Assembly (NCBI GenBank): GCA_964349515.1
Contig: CAYGHG010000121.1
Span: 1 to 7,485 of the forward strand
Origin: CAYGHG01 sp964349515
GTDB taxonomy: Bacteria > Oederibacteriota > PGYV01 > CAYGHG01
Length of the DNA: 7,485 nucleotides
Reading direction: 5' to 3'
A program made the translations under genes and the position numbers. Positions 1 to 6,695 of the stretch are shown here, in pieces (within the stretch, counting starts at the first letter, position 1; the number at the start of each line of letters is the position of its first letter). Below the pieces are notes generated by a model, which was not told the origin of the DNA, did not search any database, and saw nothing but the letters and a program-made list of their open reading frames with translations.

Positions 1-56
1 AAAGCTGAAAACTGAAAGCTGAAAACTGAAAGCTGAAAACTGAAAGCTGAAAACTT
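1..56. repeat. 14-bp tandem repeat, four copies
   Basis: The unit AAAGCTGAAAACTG occurs three times exactly (1-14, 15-28, 29-42) and a fourth time over 13 bases (43-55). Each unit is two heptads of the form AAAGCTG / AAAACTG, so the underlying period is 7 bp. The array begins at the window edge, so its full length is unknown. Heptameric tandem repeats of this general kind are known from other bacteria, for example the STRR heptamers of cyanobacteria. The similarity is in style; no relationship is shown. It lies beyond the stop codon of the SemiSWEET gene in non-coding DNA. Confidence 0.95.
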
Positions 57-80
57 CGCTTTCTAATTGTTTTTTGTACT

Positions 81-117
81 AACTTTCAACTTTCAGCTTT
101 CAGTTATCAGTTATCAG
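81..117. repeat. Inverted, degenerate heptad array
   Basis: Read on the minus strand, this stretch is a run of heptads: CTGATAA twice, CTGAAAG twice, then TTGAAAG. It is the same heptad family as positions 1-56 but in opposite orientation. A perfect 15-bp inverted match joins 38-52 (AACTGAAAGCTGAAA) to 91-105, with a 38-nt spacer. A transcript running out of the SemiSWEET gene, whose stop is at 120-122, would therefore meet a long potential hairpin two bases later. That could end transcription or protect the 3' end, but no clean T-run follows, so a simple intrinsic terminator is not supported. Confidence 0.85.
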
Positions 118-119
118 AC

Positions 120-392
120 TTAAACTGCTTTCTCGTTTTTTCCGTACTTCACCCTCAGCCCCAGTATTATCAGGGCACAGGCCAGGGAAAAGACGTTTGC
201 GGCTATGATGGGGATATCCTTTAGGAGCAGGCCGTATGTGAGCCAGCTTGCCATGCCTACTGACTGCAAAATATACTGCCAGATAGCGACATCGTGCATG
301 CGCTTTGTTTTAAAGCCCTTTATAATCTGAGGTATGAATCCTGCCGAAGTCAAAACACCGCCTAAAAAACCAAAAATCTGCATCGGGACCAC
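120..392 (-). CDS. SemiSWEET-family (PQ-loop/MtN3) sugar transporter
   Basis: This is a small inner-membrane protein of three hydrophobic helices, about residues 5-22, 38-57 and 61-80 of a 90-aa product. Known SemiSWEETs are about 85-100 aa and dimerise to move mono- or disaccharides down a gradient. The PQ motif (GFIPQ, P21-Q22) is in helix 1, followed by the typical K-T-K loop. W50, Y53 and N66 have the same spacing as the sugar-pocket Trp, Tyr and Asn I recall from the Leptospira SemiSWEET. Start: I chose GTG at 392-390, because AAGGAG (402-407) sits 8 nt before it. The longer alternative, ATG at 413 (97 aa), has only a weak upstream match and would place that AAGGAG inside the gene. The gene follows mutS closely, with 13 nt between the mutS stop and the longer start or 34 nt to the GTG, so it is probably co-transcribed. 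The substrate cannot be read from the sequence. Confidence 0.88.
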   Translation of the reverse strand: MVPMQIFGFLGGVLTSAGFIPQIIKGFKTKRMHDVAIWQYILQSVGMASWLTYGLLLKDIPIIAANVFSLACALIILGLRVKYGKNEKAV

Positions 393-401
393 TTGATGTT
401 C

Positions 402-407
402 TCCTTT
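402..407 (-). promoter_or_regulatory. Ribosome binding site deciding the SemiSWEET start
   Basis: The minus strand reads AAGGAG, then 8 nt (AACATCAA), then GTG at 392-390. The spacing is close to ideal and favours the GTG over the in-frame ATG at 413 upstream and the ATG at 383 downstream. The 383 start would be about 17 nt from this site. Confidence 0.65.
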
Positions 408-426
408 AAGCATTCGCTTATCCGTC

Positions 427-3066
427 TTATATTCCGAATTTTTCCTTTATTTCTTTAAGTTTTACAAGAGCTTCCACCGGTGTCAGGTTGTCCACATCGA
501 GCTTTTGAATTTCTTTCCTGACCCTGTCGTCTTGAACCGAAAAGAGGTCAAGCTGGCCTGCGCTGTCATCCTGTTTTTGCACTGAAGCGCCTATTTTTGG
601 CCTGCCGTCTGCGGCGTAATTGGCCTCCTCAAGGCTTTTTAGTACATCCCCTGCCCGTGATATTATCTCCTCGGGCAAGCCCGCCAGCTGGGCCACGTGG
701 ATGCCGTAGGAGCGGTCCGCAGAACCCCTCACTATCTTTCTCAGGAAGACTATTTTGTCCCCCCACTCTTTGACCTGCACGTTGTAGTTTTTAACCCCGG
801 AGATCAGCTCTTCCAGTTCTGTAAGTTCAAAATAATGTGTGGCAAAGAGTGTTTTGGCCTTAATTCTTTTTTGAATGTATTCGGTTATTGCCCAAGCAAT
901 GGAAACTCCGTCAAAGGTTGACGTGCCCCTGCCGACTTCGTCCAACAGTATGAGCGAACGCGGTGTGGCGTTGTTTAGTATGTTCGCCGTCTCTATCATC
1001 TCAACCATAAAAGTGGACTGGCCCCTCGCGAGGTAGTCAGCCGCCCCTACGCGGGTAAATATCCTGTCTATAACCCCTATTTTCGCCTCTTTGGCAGGTA
1101 CAAAAGAACCCGCCTGCGCCATAATGGCAATCACAGCAGTCTGCCGCATGTATGTGGATTTACCCGCCATATTCGGGCCGGTAATCATCATTATCATGTT
1201 TTCATTTGTGTCCAGTTCGGCGTCATTTGGTATGAATTCGTTATAACCTATGGTTTTCTCAATGACCGGATGGCGGCCGTCTTTGATAAACAGAGTATCA
1301 GATTCCGTGATTTGCGGCCTCACATAACCGTTGTTTACCGCCGCTTCAGCGAGCGAAAGCAGGCAGTCAAGCCTTGCAATCACGGACGACACTGCCTGTA
1401 TATCGGCAAGGCTCAGTGCGATTTTGTCACGCACACCGCAAAAGGCCTCGTATTCGACCGCCTTCTGTTTTTCCTGCGAGTTAAGCACAGCGCTTTCATA
1501 CTCCTTGAGTTCGGGGGTTATGAAACGCTCGGCGTTTACCAGTGTCTGTTTGCGGATGTAATTTTCAGGCGCTTTTTGTGCGTTTGCTTTGCTTATTTCT
1601 ATGTAATAGCCGAATACCGAAGTGTAACCTACTTTGAGCGAGCTGATGCCGGTTCGCCTGCGTTCGTTTTCCTGGAGATTTGCAAGCCAATCCCTTGCGC
1701 CGGAACTCATCTCTTTCAGCTTTTTTAATTCGGGGCTGTACTCCTCTTTTATAACCCCGCCGTCTTTTACGGCGATAGGCGGCTCATCCACTATTGATTC
1801 CGCTATCAGTGCCGCGGCCTGCGACAAGGCGGTACTGCTTAAAACAAACTTATCCGCGAGTAAAGGCTCTGCGGCCGACAGATATGAATTAAGTTTTACG
1901 GCCTGCTCTATCGAGCGTTTCAGGGCATTCAAATCCCTGCCGTTCACGGTCTGGCTGCCAAGTTTTCCGGCGATGCGCTCCATATCAGCGACATCTTTCA
2001 TGATCACGGAGAGTTTTTCCCTCGCGTCAGGCGAAGCCGAAAGCACCGCGACGCAGTCAAGCCTTTCGTTTATCATTGTAACGTCAAGCAGCGGCTGTCT
2101 CAGCCATTTTTTCAGTTCTCTCGCGCCCATAGGGGTAAATGTATTATCAAGCGCGGTATAGAGGGTCGAAATGCCTTCGTTTTTTTGGGAGGTTTCGGTT
2201 ATTTCGAGATTGCGCAGTGATACCCCGTCTATGTGCATACACCCGCCGCCCGGGTCAAAAGAGAGCCTGTTGATATGGTACAGGGCGGTTTTCTGGGTTT
2301 CGTACAGATATGTCAAAAGGCTGCCGGCGGCATTTATCACGCAGGGTTTGTCTTCTATGCCGAAACCTTCGAGATTTACCGTCTTGAAATGATCCTTTAA
2401 TTTTTCATATGCGATATCCTTCTGAAAGTTCCAGTCAGGGTAAAAGTTTATGAATATTCTGTTCGCGCCGGTCCTTAACCGGGATATAAGATTTTTTTCT
2501 TTTTCCCTGTCATCCCTCCACGACTCCGGCAGGAGCACCTCCACACAGCAGGTTTTTTCTATGTGATCCGCAAGAGTGTCATAACCGCCGGAAATATCGG
2601 TTTCAGCGGCGGAGAATTCACCGGTTGACAGGTCAATCACCGCGGTTGCCGCGCTGTCTTTGCCCGCAAAAACCGACGCTATGTAATTATTGGATTTCCT
2701 TTCAAGAGCCGCCTCTTCCATTACGGTCCCGGGTGTGATTACCTTTACCACTTCGCGCCGCACTATTCCTTTGGCCGTTTTTGGGTCCTCTACCTGCTCG
2801 CATATGGCCACTTTTTTGCCGGCGTTTATAAGCTTGAATATATAGTTATTTGCCGCGTGGTAAGGGATGCCGCACATGGGCATTTTGTTCTGCCTGCCCT
2901 CTCCGGCGCCGCGTGAAGTAAGTGCAATCTGAAGGATGACAGAGGCGGTTTTTGCATCTTCCCCGAACATCTCATAAAAATCCCCGAGCCTGAAAAACAA
3001 AATAGAGTCAGGGTTCTTTTTTTTGATGTCAAGATACTGTTTCATCATTGGCGTTAAATCGGACAT
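427..3066 (-). CDS. mutS: DNA mismatch repair protein MutS
   Basis: MutS is a cytoplasmic dimer/tetramer that finds mispaired or looped bases and, in an ATP-dependent way, recruits MutL. All the landmark motifs are present in the 879-aa product, which is near the usual 850-880. The N-terminal mismatch-reading motif is F30-Y31-E32 in GDFYEMF. The connector, lever and clamp domains fill roughly 125-590. The ATPase domain opens with DGRHP (596-600), then Walker A GPNMAGKST (630-638), Walker B ending D709-E710 followed by the signature GRGTSTFDG, and ATH with H744. Near the C-terminus QLDLF (838-842) matches a beta-clamp-binding motif, and the last ~25 residues (LTPVEALVKLKEI) match the tetramerisation helices. 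The ATG at 3066 has AAGGGG (3072-3077) 5 nt upstream. It follows the second TPR gene by 66 nt, with a hairpin between them, and is followed closely by the SemiSWEET gene. No truncation or missing catalytic residue is seen. Confidence 0.98.
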   Translation of the reverse strand: MSDLTPMMKQYLDIKKKNPDSILFFRLGDFYEMFGEDAKTASVILQIALTSRGAGEGRQNKMPMCGIPYHAANNYIFKLINAGKKVAICEQVEDPKTAKGIVRREVVKVITPGTVMEEAALERKSNNYIASVFAGKDSAATAVIDLSTGEFSAAETDISGGYDTLADHIEKTCCVEVLLPESWRDDREKEKNLISRLRTGANRIFINFYPDWNFQKDIAYEKLKDHFKTVNLEGFGIEDKPCVINAAGSLLTYLYETQKTALYHINRLSFDPGGGCMHIDGVSLRNLEITETSQKNEGISTLYTALDNTFTPMGARELKKWLRQPLLDVTMINERLDCVAVLSASPDAREKLSVIMKDVADMERIAGKLGSQTVNGRDLNALKRSIEQAVKLNSYLSAAEPLLADKFVLSSTALSQAAALIAESIVDEPPIAVKDGGVIKEEYSPELKKLKEMSSGARDWLANLQENERRRTGISSLKVGYTSVFGYYIEISKANAQKAPENYIRKQTLVNAERFITPELKEYESAVLNSQEKQKAVEYEAFCGVRDKIALSLADIQAVSSVIARLDCLLSLAEAAVNNGYVRPQITESDTLFIKDGRHPVIEKTIGYNEFIPNDAELDTNENMIMMITGPNMAGKSTYMRQTAVIAIMAQAGSFVPAKEAKIGVIDRIFTRVGAADYLARGQSTFMVEMIETANILNNATPRSLILLDEVGRGTSTFDGVSIAWAITEYIQKRIKAKTLFATHYFELTELEELISGVKNYNVQVKEWGDKIVFLRKIVRGSADRSYGIHVAQLAGLPEEIISRAGDVLKSLEEANYAADGRPKIGASVQKQDDSAGQLDLFSVQDDRVRKEIQKLDVDNLTPVEALVKLKEIKEKFGI

Positions 3067-3087
3067 TTATACCCCTTGAAATATTAA

Positions 3088-3111
3088 GCGCCCGCTTTTA
3101 AAGGCAGGCGC
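3088..3111 (-). terminator. GC-rich hairpin between TPR gene and mutS (weak terminator or attenuator)
   Basis: In the minus-strand transcript GCGCCTGC (3111-3104) pairs with GCGGGCGC (3095-3088), giving an 8-bp stem with one G-U pair and an 8-nt loop. The downstream sequence is TTAATATTT, a broken T-run, so termination would be partial at best. The mutS ribosome binding site begins about 10 nt after the stem. On the plus strand the G-U pair becomes a C-A mismatch and no T-run follows, so the structure favours the minus strand. Confidence 0.4.
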
Positions 3112-3132
3112 GGAATTTATATAAAAAAATGA

Positions 3133-4053
3133 TTACAGCTCCTTTGCGTCCTTATTTTTCGCCTCTCTTAATTTTGCCTCTGTTACTTTTAGTTTGTCTT
3201 TGACTTCTTTCATCCATACACTCTGCGGGTATAGTTGTGCAATAGTTTCAAGTGTTTCCTTTGCCATATCGTATTTGGAGCTTTCAAACTGAGCCCTGGC
3301 CAGGCCGTACAGGGCCTCTTCCGAGAACTGCCTCGTGGTTTTCAGGATGTTCTGAAAAACTATTTCGGCAGAAGCGTAATCCTTTTTTTCCATAAGCGCT
3401 TCTCCGAGATAAAGAGAGGAGAGCGTGTGGAGGAAACGGTTCCTGTCGCTGTTTATGACCCTGCGGTAAAAATCAGCGGCGGTTTCATATTCTTTTTTTA
3501 TGAAATGAATGTGGCCTGAATAAATTGCCGACCAGCTGTAAAAAAAGAAGTCGTTTGGGTAGAGGGAAAGGATTTTTGAATAATACTCCAGGGCCTTTGC
3601 GTAGTCTTTGGCCTCCCTGTTGATATTTGCGGCGTTAAAGTAAGCGATAGGCGCAAATGTGCCGGCCGGATATGCCTTTAGATAAGCTTCGTAAGCTTTT
3701 ACGGCGTTTATGTTGTCGTTTGAGGCCGAGCGCAGCTTTGCCACGCTGAAATATGACTCCTCCGCGTATGCGGATTTTTTGTGTTTTGAAACGATGTGTT
3801 TGTAAGCCTCTATGGCGTTTTCCGTATCCCCTTTTGCCTCATGGATTTTTGCGGTCATGAACCTGGAGGTCAGCTCCCAGTCTGTGTTCGGGTATGTTTT
3901 TATGACTTTTGAATAGACCTCGGCGGCTTTGTCATACTTTTTTTCTTTAAAGAATTTGGCAGCCTGTTGTATGGGGTCGTTTGCATATGCCGGATGCGAA
4001 AAAATAAAAAACGAGATGGCTGCTGCGAAAAGCCTTTTAAAGCTACCGGTCAT
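3133..4053 (-). CDS. Exported tetratricopeptide-repeat protein
   Basis: The product is a 306-aa protein with a signal peptide (K6-R7, hydrophobic 8-19, AYA then cleavage near residue 24). About seven TPR-like helical hairpins follow, roughly at 28-58, 63-93, 99-130, 136-167, 176-203, 212-240 and 247-277, with the usual Y-x-x-A...Y-x-x-[IL]...YP pattern (for example YSKVIKTYP and YSKILSLYP). The end is a short charged helix rich in K and E. There is no lipobox cysteine. TPR folds bind other proteins, and exported ones of this build resemble the CpoB/YbgF and BamD-like envelope group. That is resemblance of architecture only, and no partner can be named. Its ATG lies inside the 3' end of the preceding TPR gene (11-bp overlap). 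Its nearest AAGGA is some 18 nt away, so translation probably depends on coupling to the upstream gene. Confidence 0.85.
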   Translation of the reverse strand: MTGSFKRLFAAAISFFIFSHPAYANDPIQQAAKFFKEKKYDKAAEVYSKVIKTYPNTDWELTSRFMTAKIHEAKGDTENAIEAYKHIVSKHKKSAYAEESYFSVAKLRSASNDNINAVKAYEAYLKAYPAGTFAPIAYFNAANINREAKDYAKALEYYSKILSLYPNDFFFYSWSAIYSGHIHFIKKEYETAADFYRRVINSDRNRFLHTLSSLYLGEALMEKKDYASAEIVFQNILKTTRQFSEEALYGLARAQFESSKYDMAKETLETIAQLYPQSVWMKEVKDKLKVTEAKLREAKNKDAKEL

Positions 4054-5149
4054 AGAATTTATTCTCTATTTCCTTGTGGTATTTGAGGCTCCTTATCCGT
4101 TCTTCAGCCTGCAGAACATATCTCTCATCTTTATAAAACCTGTAAATGACAGCGCTGTAAGCATCCTTTGCGGATTTGTAATCCCCCGCGAGTTTAAAAG
4201 TGTCCCCTATGTGCATCGCGGCGCGCGGCGCGTAATCCGTATCCTTGTATTTTGCCATAATCAGCCTGTACTCTTTTACCGAGCTTTTAAACCTGCTTGT
4301 CTGCGCGTAAGTCGAAGCCAGCTGAAAGCGGGCTTCTATTTCTGACTGAGTATTGGGGAAATATTTGATAATATTTCTATAGATGTTGATTCCTCTTTTT
4401 AGTTTGTCCTGGCGTATGTAAATCTGCGCCATATTAAAATATGCACGCAGGCTCTCTTTTCTATCCCTGCCTCGCTGTATGATGTCCCGGTATATCTCCA
4501 TTGCATAGGGCCACTTTTCAAGCTTTGCGTAACAGCCTGCCAGCCGGTAGTGAGCCTCAAGGGCAATTTCAGCCTTTGGTTTTTCACCGAGCACCTTCTG
4601 ATACTGGTCAATGGCATTGTCATATCTGCGGCTGAATTCGTACGCATTTGCCAGAGAATAGCGGATATCATAAAGCTTTTTTGAGGTCGGGTAATTTTGT
4701 ATGGTTCTCTCCCAGATATCTATGGCGCCGGCGTAATCCTCTATATCATAATACTTTTTCCCTTCCCTGTAGAGCGCCTCAACATCGCGTTCTATCTCTT
4801 CCCTTGTTTTATTTTTCTCGGCAAGAATTACTTCCTCGTTTCTAAACATATTTTCAGACTCAGATACAGGCGCTTTCGGCTGTTCAAGAGTCGCGGCTTT
4901 CGCGCCCTCTGCCCCTGACTGCTGCACGCCGTCAGGCTGCATTGCCCCGGCGGGAAGCCTCATATCATCCTGTGATGCCGGGACAGACTCGCCCGGAGCC
5001 TCTTCAGAAGGCAGGTCGTCGTCAAGGAAAGACGCCGCTGATACCCTGTTGTTGTTTAAAGCAAAAGGGTCCGGTTCAACTGAAAAAACAGCGCCGGAAA
5101 TCAGTAAAAACAAAAATGATATAAATATTGAAATCAGCCGTTTAGACAT
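4043..5149 (-). CDS. Exported tetratricopeptide-repeat protein with disordered N-terminal linker
   Basis: The product has 368 aa. Residues 1-23 are a signal peptide (K3-R4, then a long I/F/L core, VFS before the likely cut). Residues ~24-105 are low-complexity, rich in P, S, A, E, Q and D, and look like a flexible spacer. Residues ~115-345 form about six TPR units (near 123-154, 161-191, 199-229, 235-265, 272-302 and 309-340) with conserved A/Y/P positions such as YREGKKYYDIEDYAGAI and YRNIIKYFP. Without a lipobox it should be periplasmic or held by its uncleaved signal helix. The start is well supported: AAGGAG (5158-5163) is 8 nt before the ATG, and a sigma70-like promoter lies just upstream. 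It is the first gene of the putative TPR-TPR-mutS-SemiSWEET unit. A role as envelope scaffold or assembly adaptor is inferred from the fold and export signal, not from recognisable orthology. Confidence 0.85.
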   Translation of the reverse strand: MSKRLISIFISFLFLLISGAVFSVEPDPFALNNNRVSAASFLDDDLPSEEAPGESVPASQDDMRLPAGAMQPDGVQQSGAEGAKAATLEQPKAPVSESENMFRNEEVILAEKNKTREEIERDVEALYREGKKYYDIEDYAGAIDIWERTIQNYPTSKKLYDIRYSLANAYEFSRRYDNAIDQYQKVLGEKPKAEIALEAHYRLAGCYAKLEKWPYAMEIYRDIIQRGRDRKESLRAYFNMAQIYIRQDKLKRGINIYRNIIKYFPNTQSEIEARFQLASTYAQTSRFKSSVKEYRLIMAKYKDTDYAPRAAMHIGDTFKLAGDYKSAKDAYSAVIYRFYKDERYVLQAEERIRSLKYHKEIENKFYDR

Positions 5150-5191
5150 CAGGATTTCTCCTTAAACTATAATTAAATTCACTGATTTTAT

Positions 5192-5220
5192 AAAATAACA
5201 CATATAATACCTGTTGTCAA
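5192..5220 (-). promoter_or_regulatory. Sigma70-like promoter for the TPR-mutS unit
   Basis: The minus strand shows a perfect TTGACA (5220-5215), a 17-nt spacer, and TATTTT (5197-5192, four of six consensus bases). The expected start is near 5185, giving a leader of about 35 nt that contains AAGGAG at 5158-5163. The -35 box begins 5 nt after the AGE-family stop codon, and no hairpin terminator separates them. Read-through from the AGE gene into this unit is therefore likely as well. Confidence 0.6.
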
Positions 5221-5225
5221 TGCAG

Positions 5226-6653
5226 TTAAATAAAAACCGCCTTAACCCTGATTTTTTCACCTTTTGGAAGCCTGACCGAACACTCTTTTTCATCGAAATC
5301 CGTCCAGTTTTCCCCGTTTACAGTGACGCTTTTCAGCCTCACCCGGGGTGCTTCGACGGGTTTCAGGTATCTGACAGCGTTTTCATCATCATTATCAAAC
5401 CTGAAATACAGCTCTGCAGGCGTTTTGTTTACATAAAGGTTCAGATACAGATAGTTAAACAGAGCCTGCTCCATAGTGTGGTAGGCTGATTTGTAATAAT
5501 CGCCCTTGACGGCGTTTATTACTTCGCCGGAGGCGGTAAGAGTCTGGCGGCATTCGCCGTATTTAGGGTCCATGAAGTACTTATCCCAGAAAAGTGATGT
5601 TTTTTCAAATTTATCAAGATAATCACTGATTTTTGACTCCGGATACAGCGTCAGCATCAGCATGCTGCCCTCCTGCTGAGTCCACCAGTCTTTTGTGGTA
5701 TCGGCAGATTTTGTAGAGTCATTTTCAAATTTGTAATACCACCCTCCGTATTTCCCGTCCCATGCCCTGCCTATCTGCGCCTTTGCGATGTTTGAAGCGG
5801 CTGTAAGGTACTTTTTATCCCCCGTGAGGCTGTAAACCCTCGCGAGCACCCAGCCTGTTTTAAGATTATGGCCGGCCCACAGAGTATTTTCGAGCCAATC
5901 CCAGTTATATGAAAAATTTTCGCCGACGTAAGCGCTTTTTTTATCAATCATTTTGGTCAGTACCGTATCTGCGTGTTCTTTTATGAACTTTAAAAGTGCA
6001 GGGTCTTTTGTCGCGAGATAGTAGTAAAGGAGGTACGCTGTAAAGGCGTCAATCTGAGCGTTAAATGATTTTGAAGAGGTTGTCCGCCTCCAGTCTGCGC
6101 CTGCCGCGGAATAAAATCCACCGTTGTCCGGGTCATATGCGTACTTAACCGTCAGGTTGTGTGTATCAGTGACGAATCGCAGGGCCTTTTTATTGCCTGT
6201 CACAAAGTAATAGTACACCGGCCCGAGGTTTCCGTAAGTGATGTCAAACAGATTTTTATCCCCGCCGTTCGGCGTTCCTCCCGCATCCACAGAGGTATGC
6301 CAGCCGCCGTTATCCCTGTCATAGCAGTACTCGTCCATAAATTCAAATGCATGCTTTGCGTAATCAAGGTATTTATCCTCGCCCGAAAGCATGTAAGCTG
6401 CCGTAAATCCGTAAAGCACCCGCGAGTGCATGCGTGTGTATTTGTCGGCAGTATCTGATACTGTGCCGTCTTCGCTCACATTTGTATAAAAACCGCCGTA
6501 TTCACGGTCTATAGTTTTCTCCCAGAAAGGAATTATCTCTTGTAAAGCCTGGTTTTTCCAGTATTCGGGCGATTTTACTTCAGCCGCGGCGGCGTGTGCA
6601 GTCAGGAAGTGTAAAACGGCAATCAGTAGCGGAAACAGGCCTGCTTTTTTCAT
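5226..6653 (-). CDS. Secreted AGE-family epimerase/isomerase-like protein
   Basis: The 475-aa product (from the ATG) has a signal peptide (K2-K3, hydrophobic 4-19, AHAAAA then cleavage near 21-24), so it acts outside the cytoplasm. The body looks like the (alpha/alpha)6 barrel of N-acylglucosamine 2-epimerases, cellobiose 2-epimerases and YihS-type isomerases. Visible family blocks are RMHSRVLYGF (R74, R78), AGHNLKTGW (H262), WWTQQEGS (E328) and KSAYHTMEQAL (H392); the two histidines correspond to the family's catalytic pair. A Y/N-GG-F/W hairpin recurs six times at a spacing of ~62-63 residues. Where cellobiose epimerases have N-T-H-x-H, this protein has N-A-Q-I-D (198-202), so the third pocket histidine is lost. 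About 60 C-terminal residues (from ~412) form a probable beta-rich add-on. Start: ATG at 6653 is preceded by AGGTGA. The longer GTG start at 6662 overlaps that site and is less likely. Substrate and reaction are unknown. Confidence 0.82.
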   Translation of the reverse strand: MKKAGLFPLLIAVLHFLTAHAAAAEVKSPEYWKNQALQEIIPFWEKTIDREYGGFYTNVSEDGTVSDTADKYTRMHSRVLYGFTAAYMLSGEDKYLDYAKHAFEFMDEYCYDRDNGGWHTSVDAGGTPNGGDKNLFDITYGNLGPVYYYFVTGNKKALRFVTDTHNLTVKYAYDPDNGGFYSAAGADWRRTTSSKSFNAQIDAFTAYLLYYYLATKDPALLKFIKEHADTVLTKMIDKKSAYVGENFSYNWDWLENTLWAGHNLKTGWVLARVYSLTGDKKYLTAASNIAKAQIGRAWDGKYGGWYYKFENDSTKSADTTKDWWTQQEGSMLMLTLYPESKISDYLDKFEKTSLFWDKYFMDPKYGECRQTLTASGEVINAVKGDYYKSAYHTMEQALFNYLYLNLYVNKTPAELYFRFDNDDENAVRYLKPVEAPRVRLKSVTVNGENWTDFDEKECSVRLPKGEKIRVKAVFI

Positions 6654-6658
6654 ATTAT

Positions 6659-6664
6659 TCACCT
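6659..6664 (-). promoter_or_regulatory. Ribosome binding site deciding the AGE-gene start
   Basis: The minus strand reads AGGTGA (6664-6659), 5 nt before the ATG at 6653-6651. It matches the 3' part of the Shine-Dalgarno consensus (AGGAGGTGA). The in-frame GTG at 6662-6660 is part of this site, so starting there would add three residues and consume its own binding site. Confidence 0.65.
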
Positions 6665-6677
6665 TTAACAGTATTAG

Positions 6678-6695
6678 TAATATGTCTTCATATTA
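6678..6695. repeat. 7-bp inverted repeat at the AGE promoter
   Basis: TAATATG (6678-6684) and CATATTA (6689-6695) are perfect inverted copies around a 4-nt centre (TCTT). The repeat begins at the last base of the putative -10 box and covers the expected transcription start, so it could be an operator or a 5'-end hairpin. AT-rich 7-bp palindromes also arise by chance. Confidence 0.5.

Noticed and set aside
1..117. CRISPR-like array
   Set aside because: The 14-bp units are directly adjacent with no spacers and change orientation, so this is a tandem/inverted repeat and not a CRISPR array.
1270..2161. Overlapping rightward open frames of 152 and 175 codons inside mutS
   Set aside because: They lie antisense to a gene with every MutS motif intact, overlap each other, and show no domain or credible ribosome binding site. 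They are shadows of mutS codon use.
3929..4345. Rightward 138-codon frame across the junction of the two TPR genes
   Set aside because: It is antisense to two well-supported TPR genes, and its product is compositionally odd with no recognisable motif.
3133..5149. BamD or CpoB orthologue for either TPR protein
   Set aside because: Neither has a lipobox cysteine as BamD would, no tol-pal genes are adjacent, and TPR patterns alone do not establish orthology.
120..6653. A single sugar-processing operon joining the AGE enzyme to the SemiSWEET
   Set aside because: Three unrelated genes and a separate promoter lie between them, so functional linkage cannot be claimed from this window.
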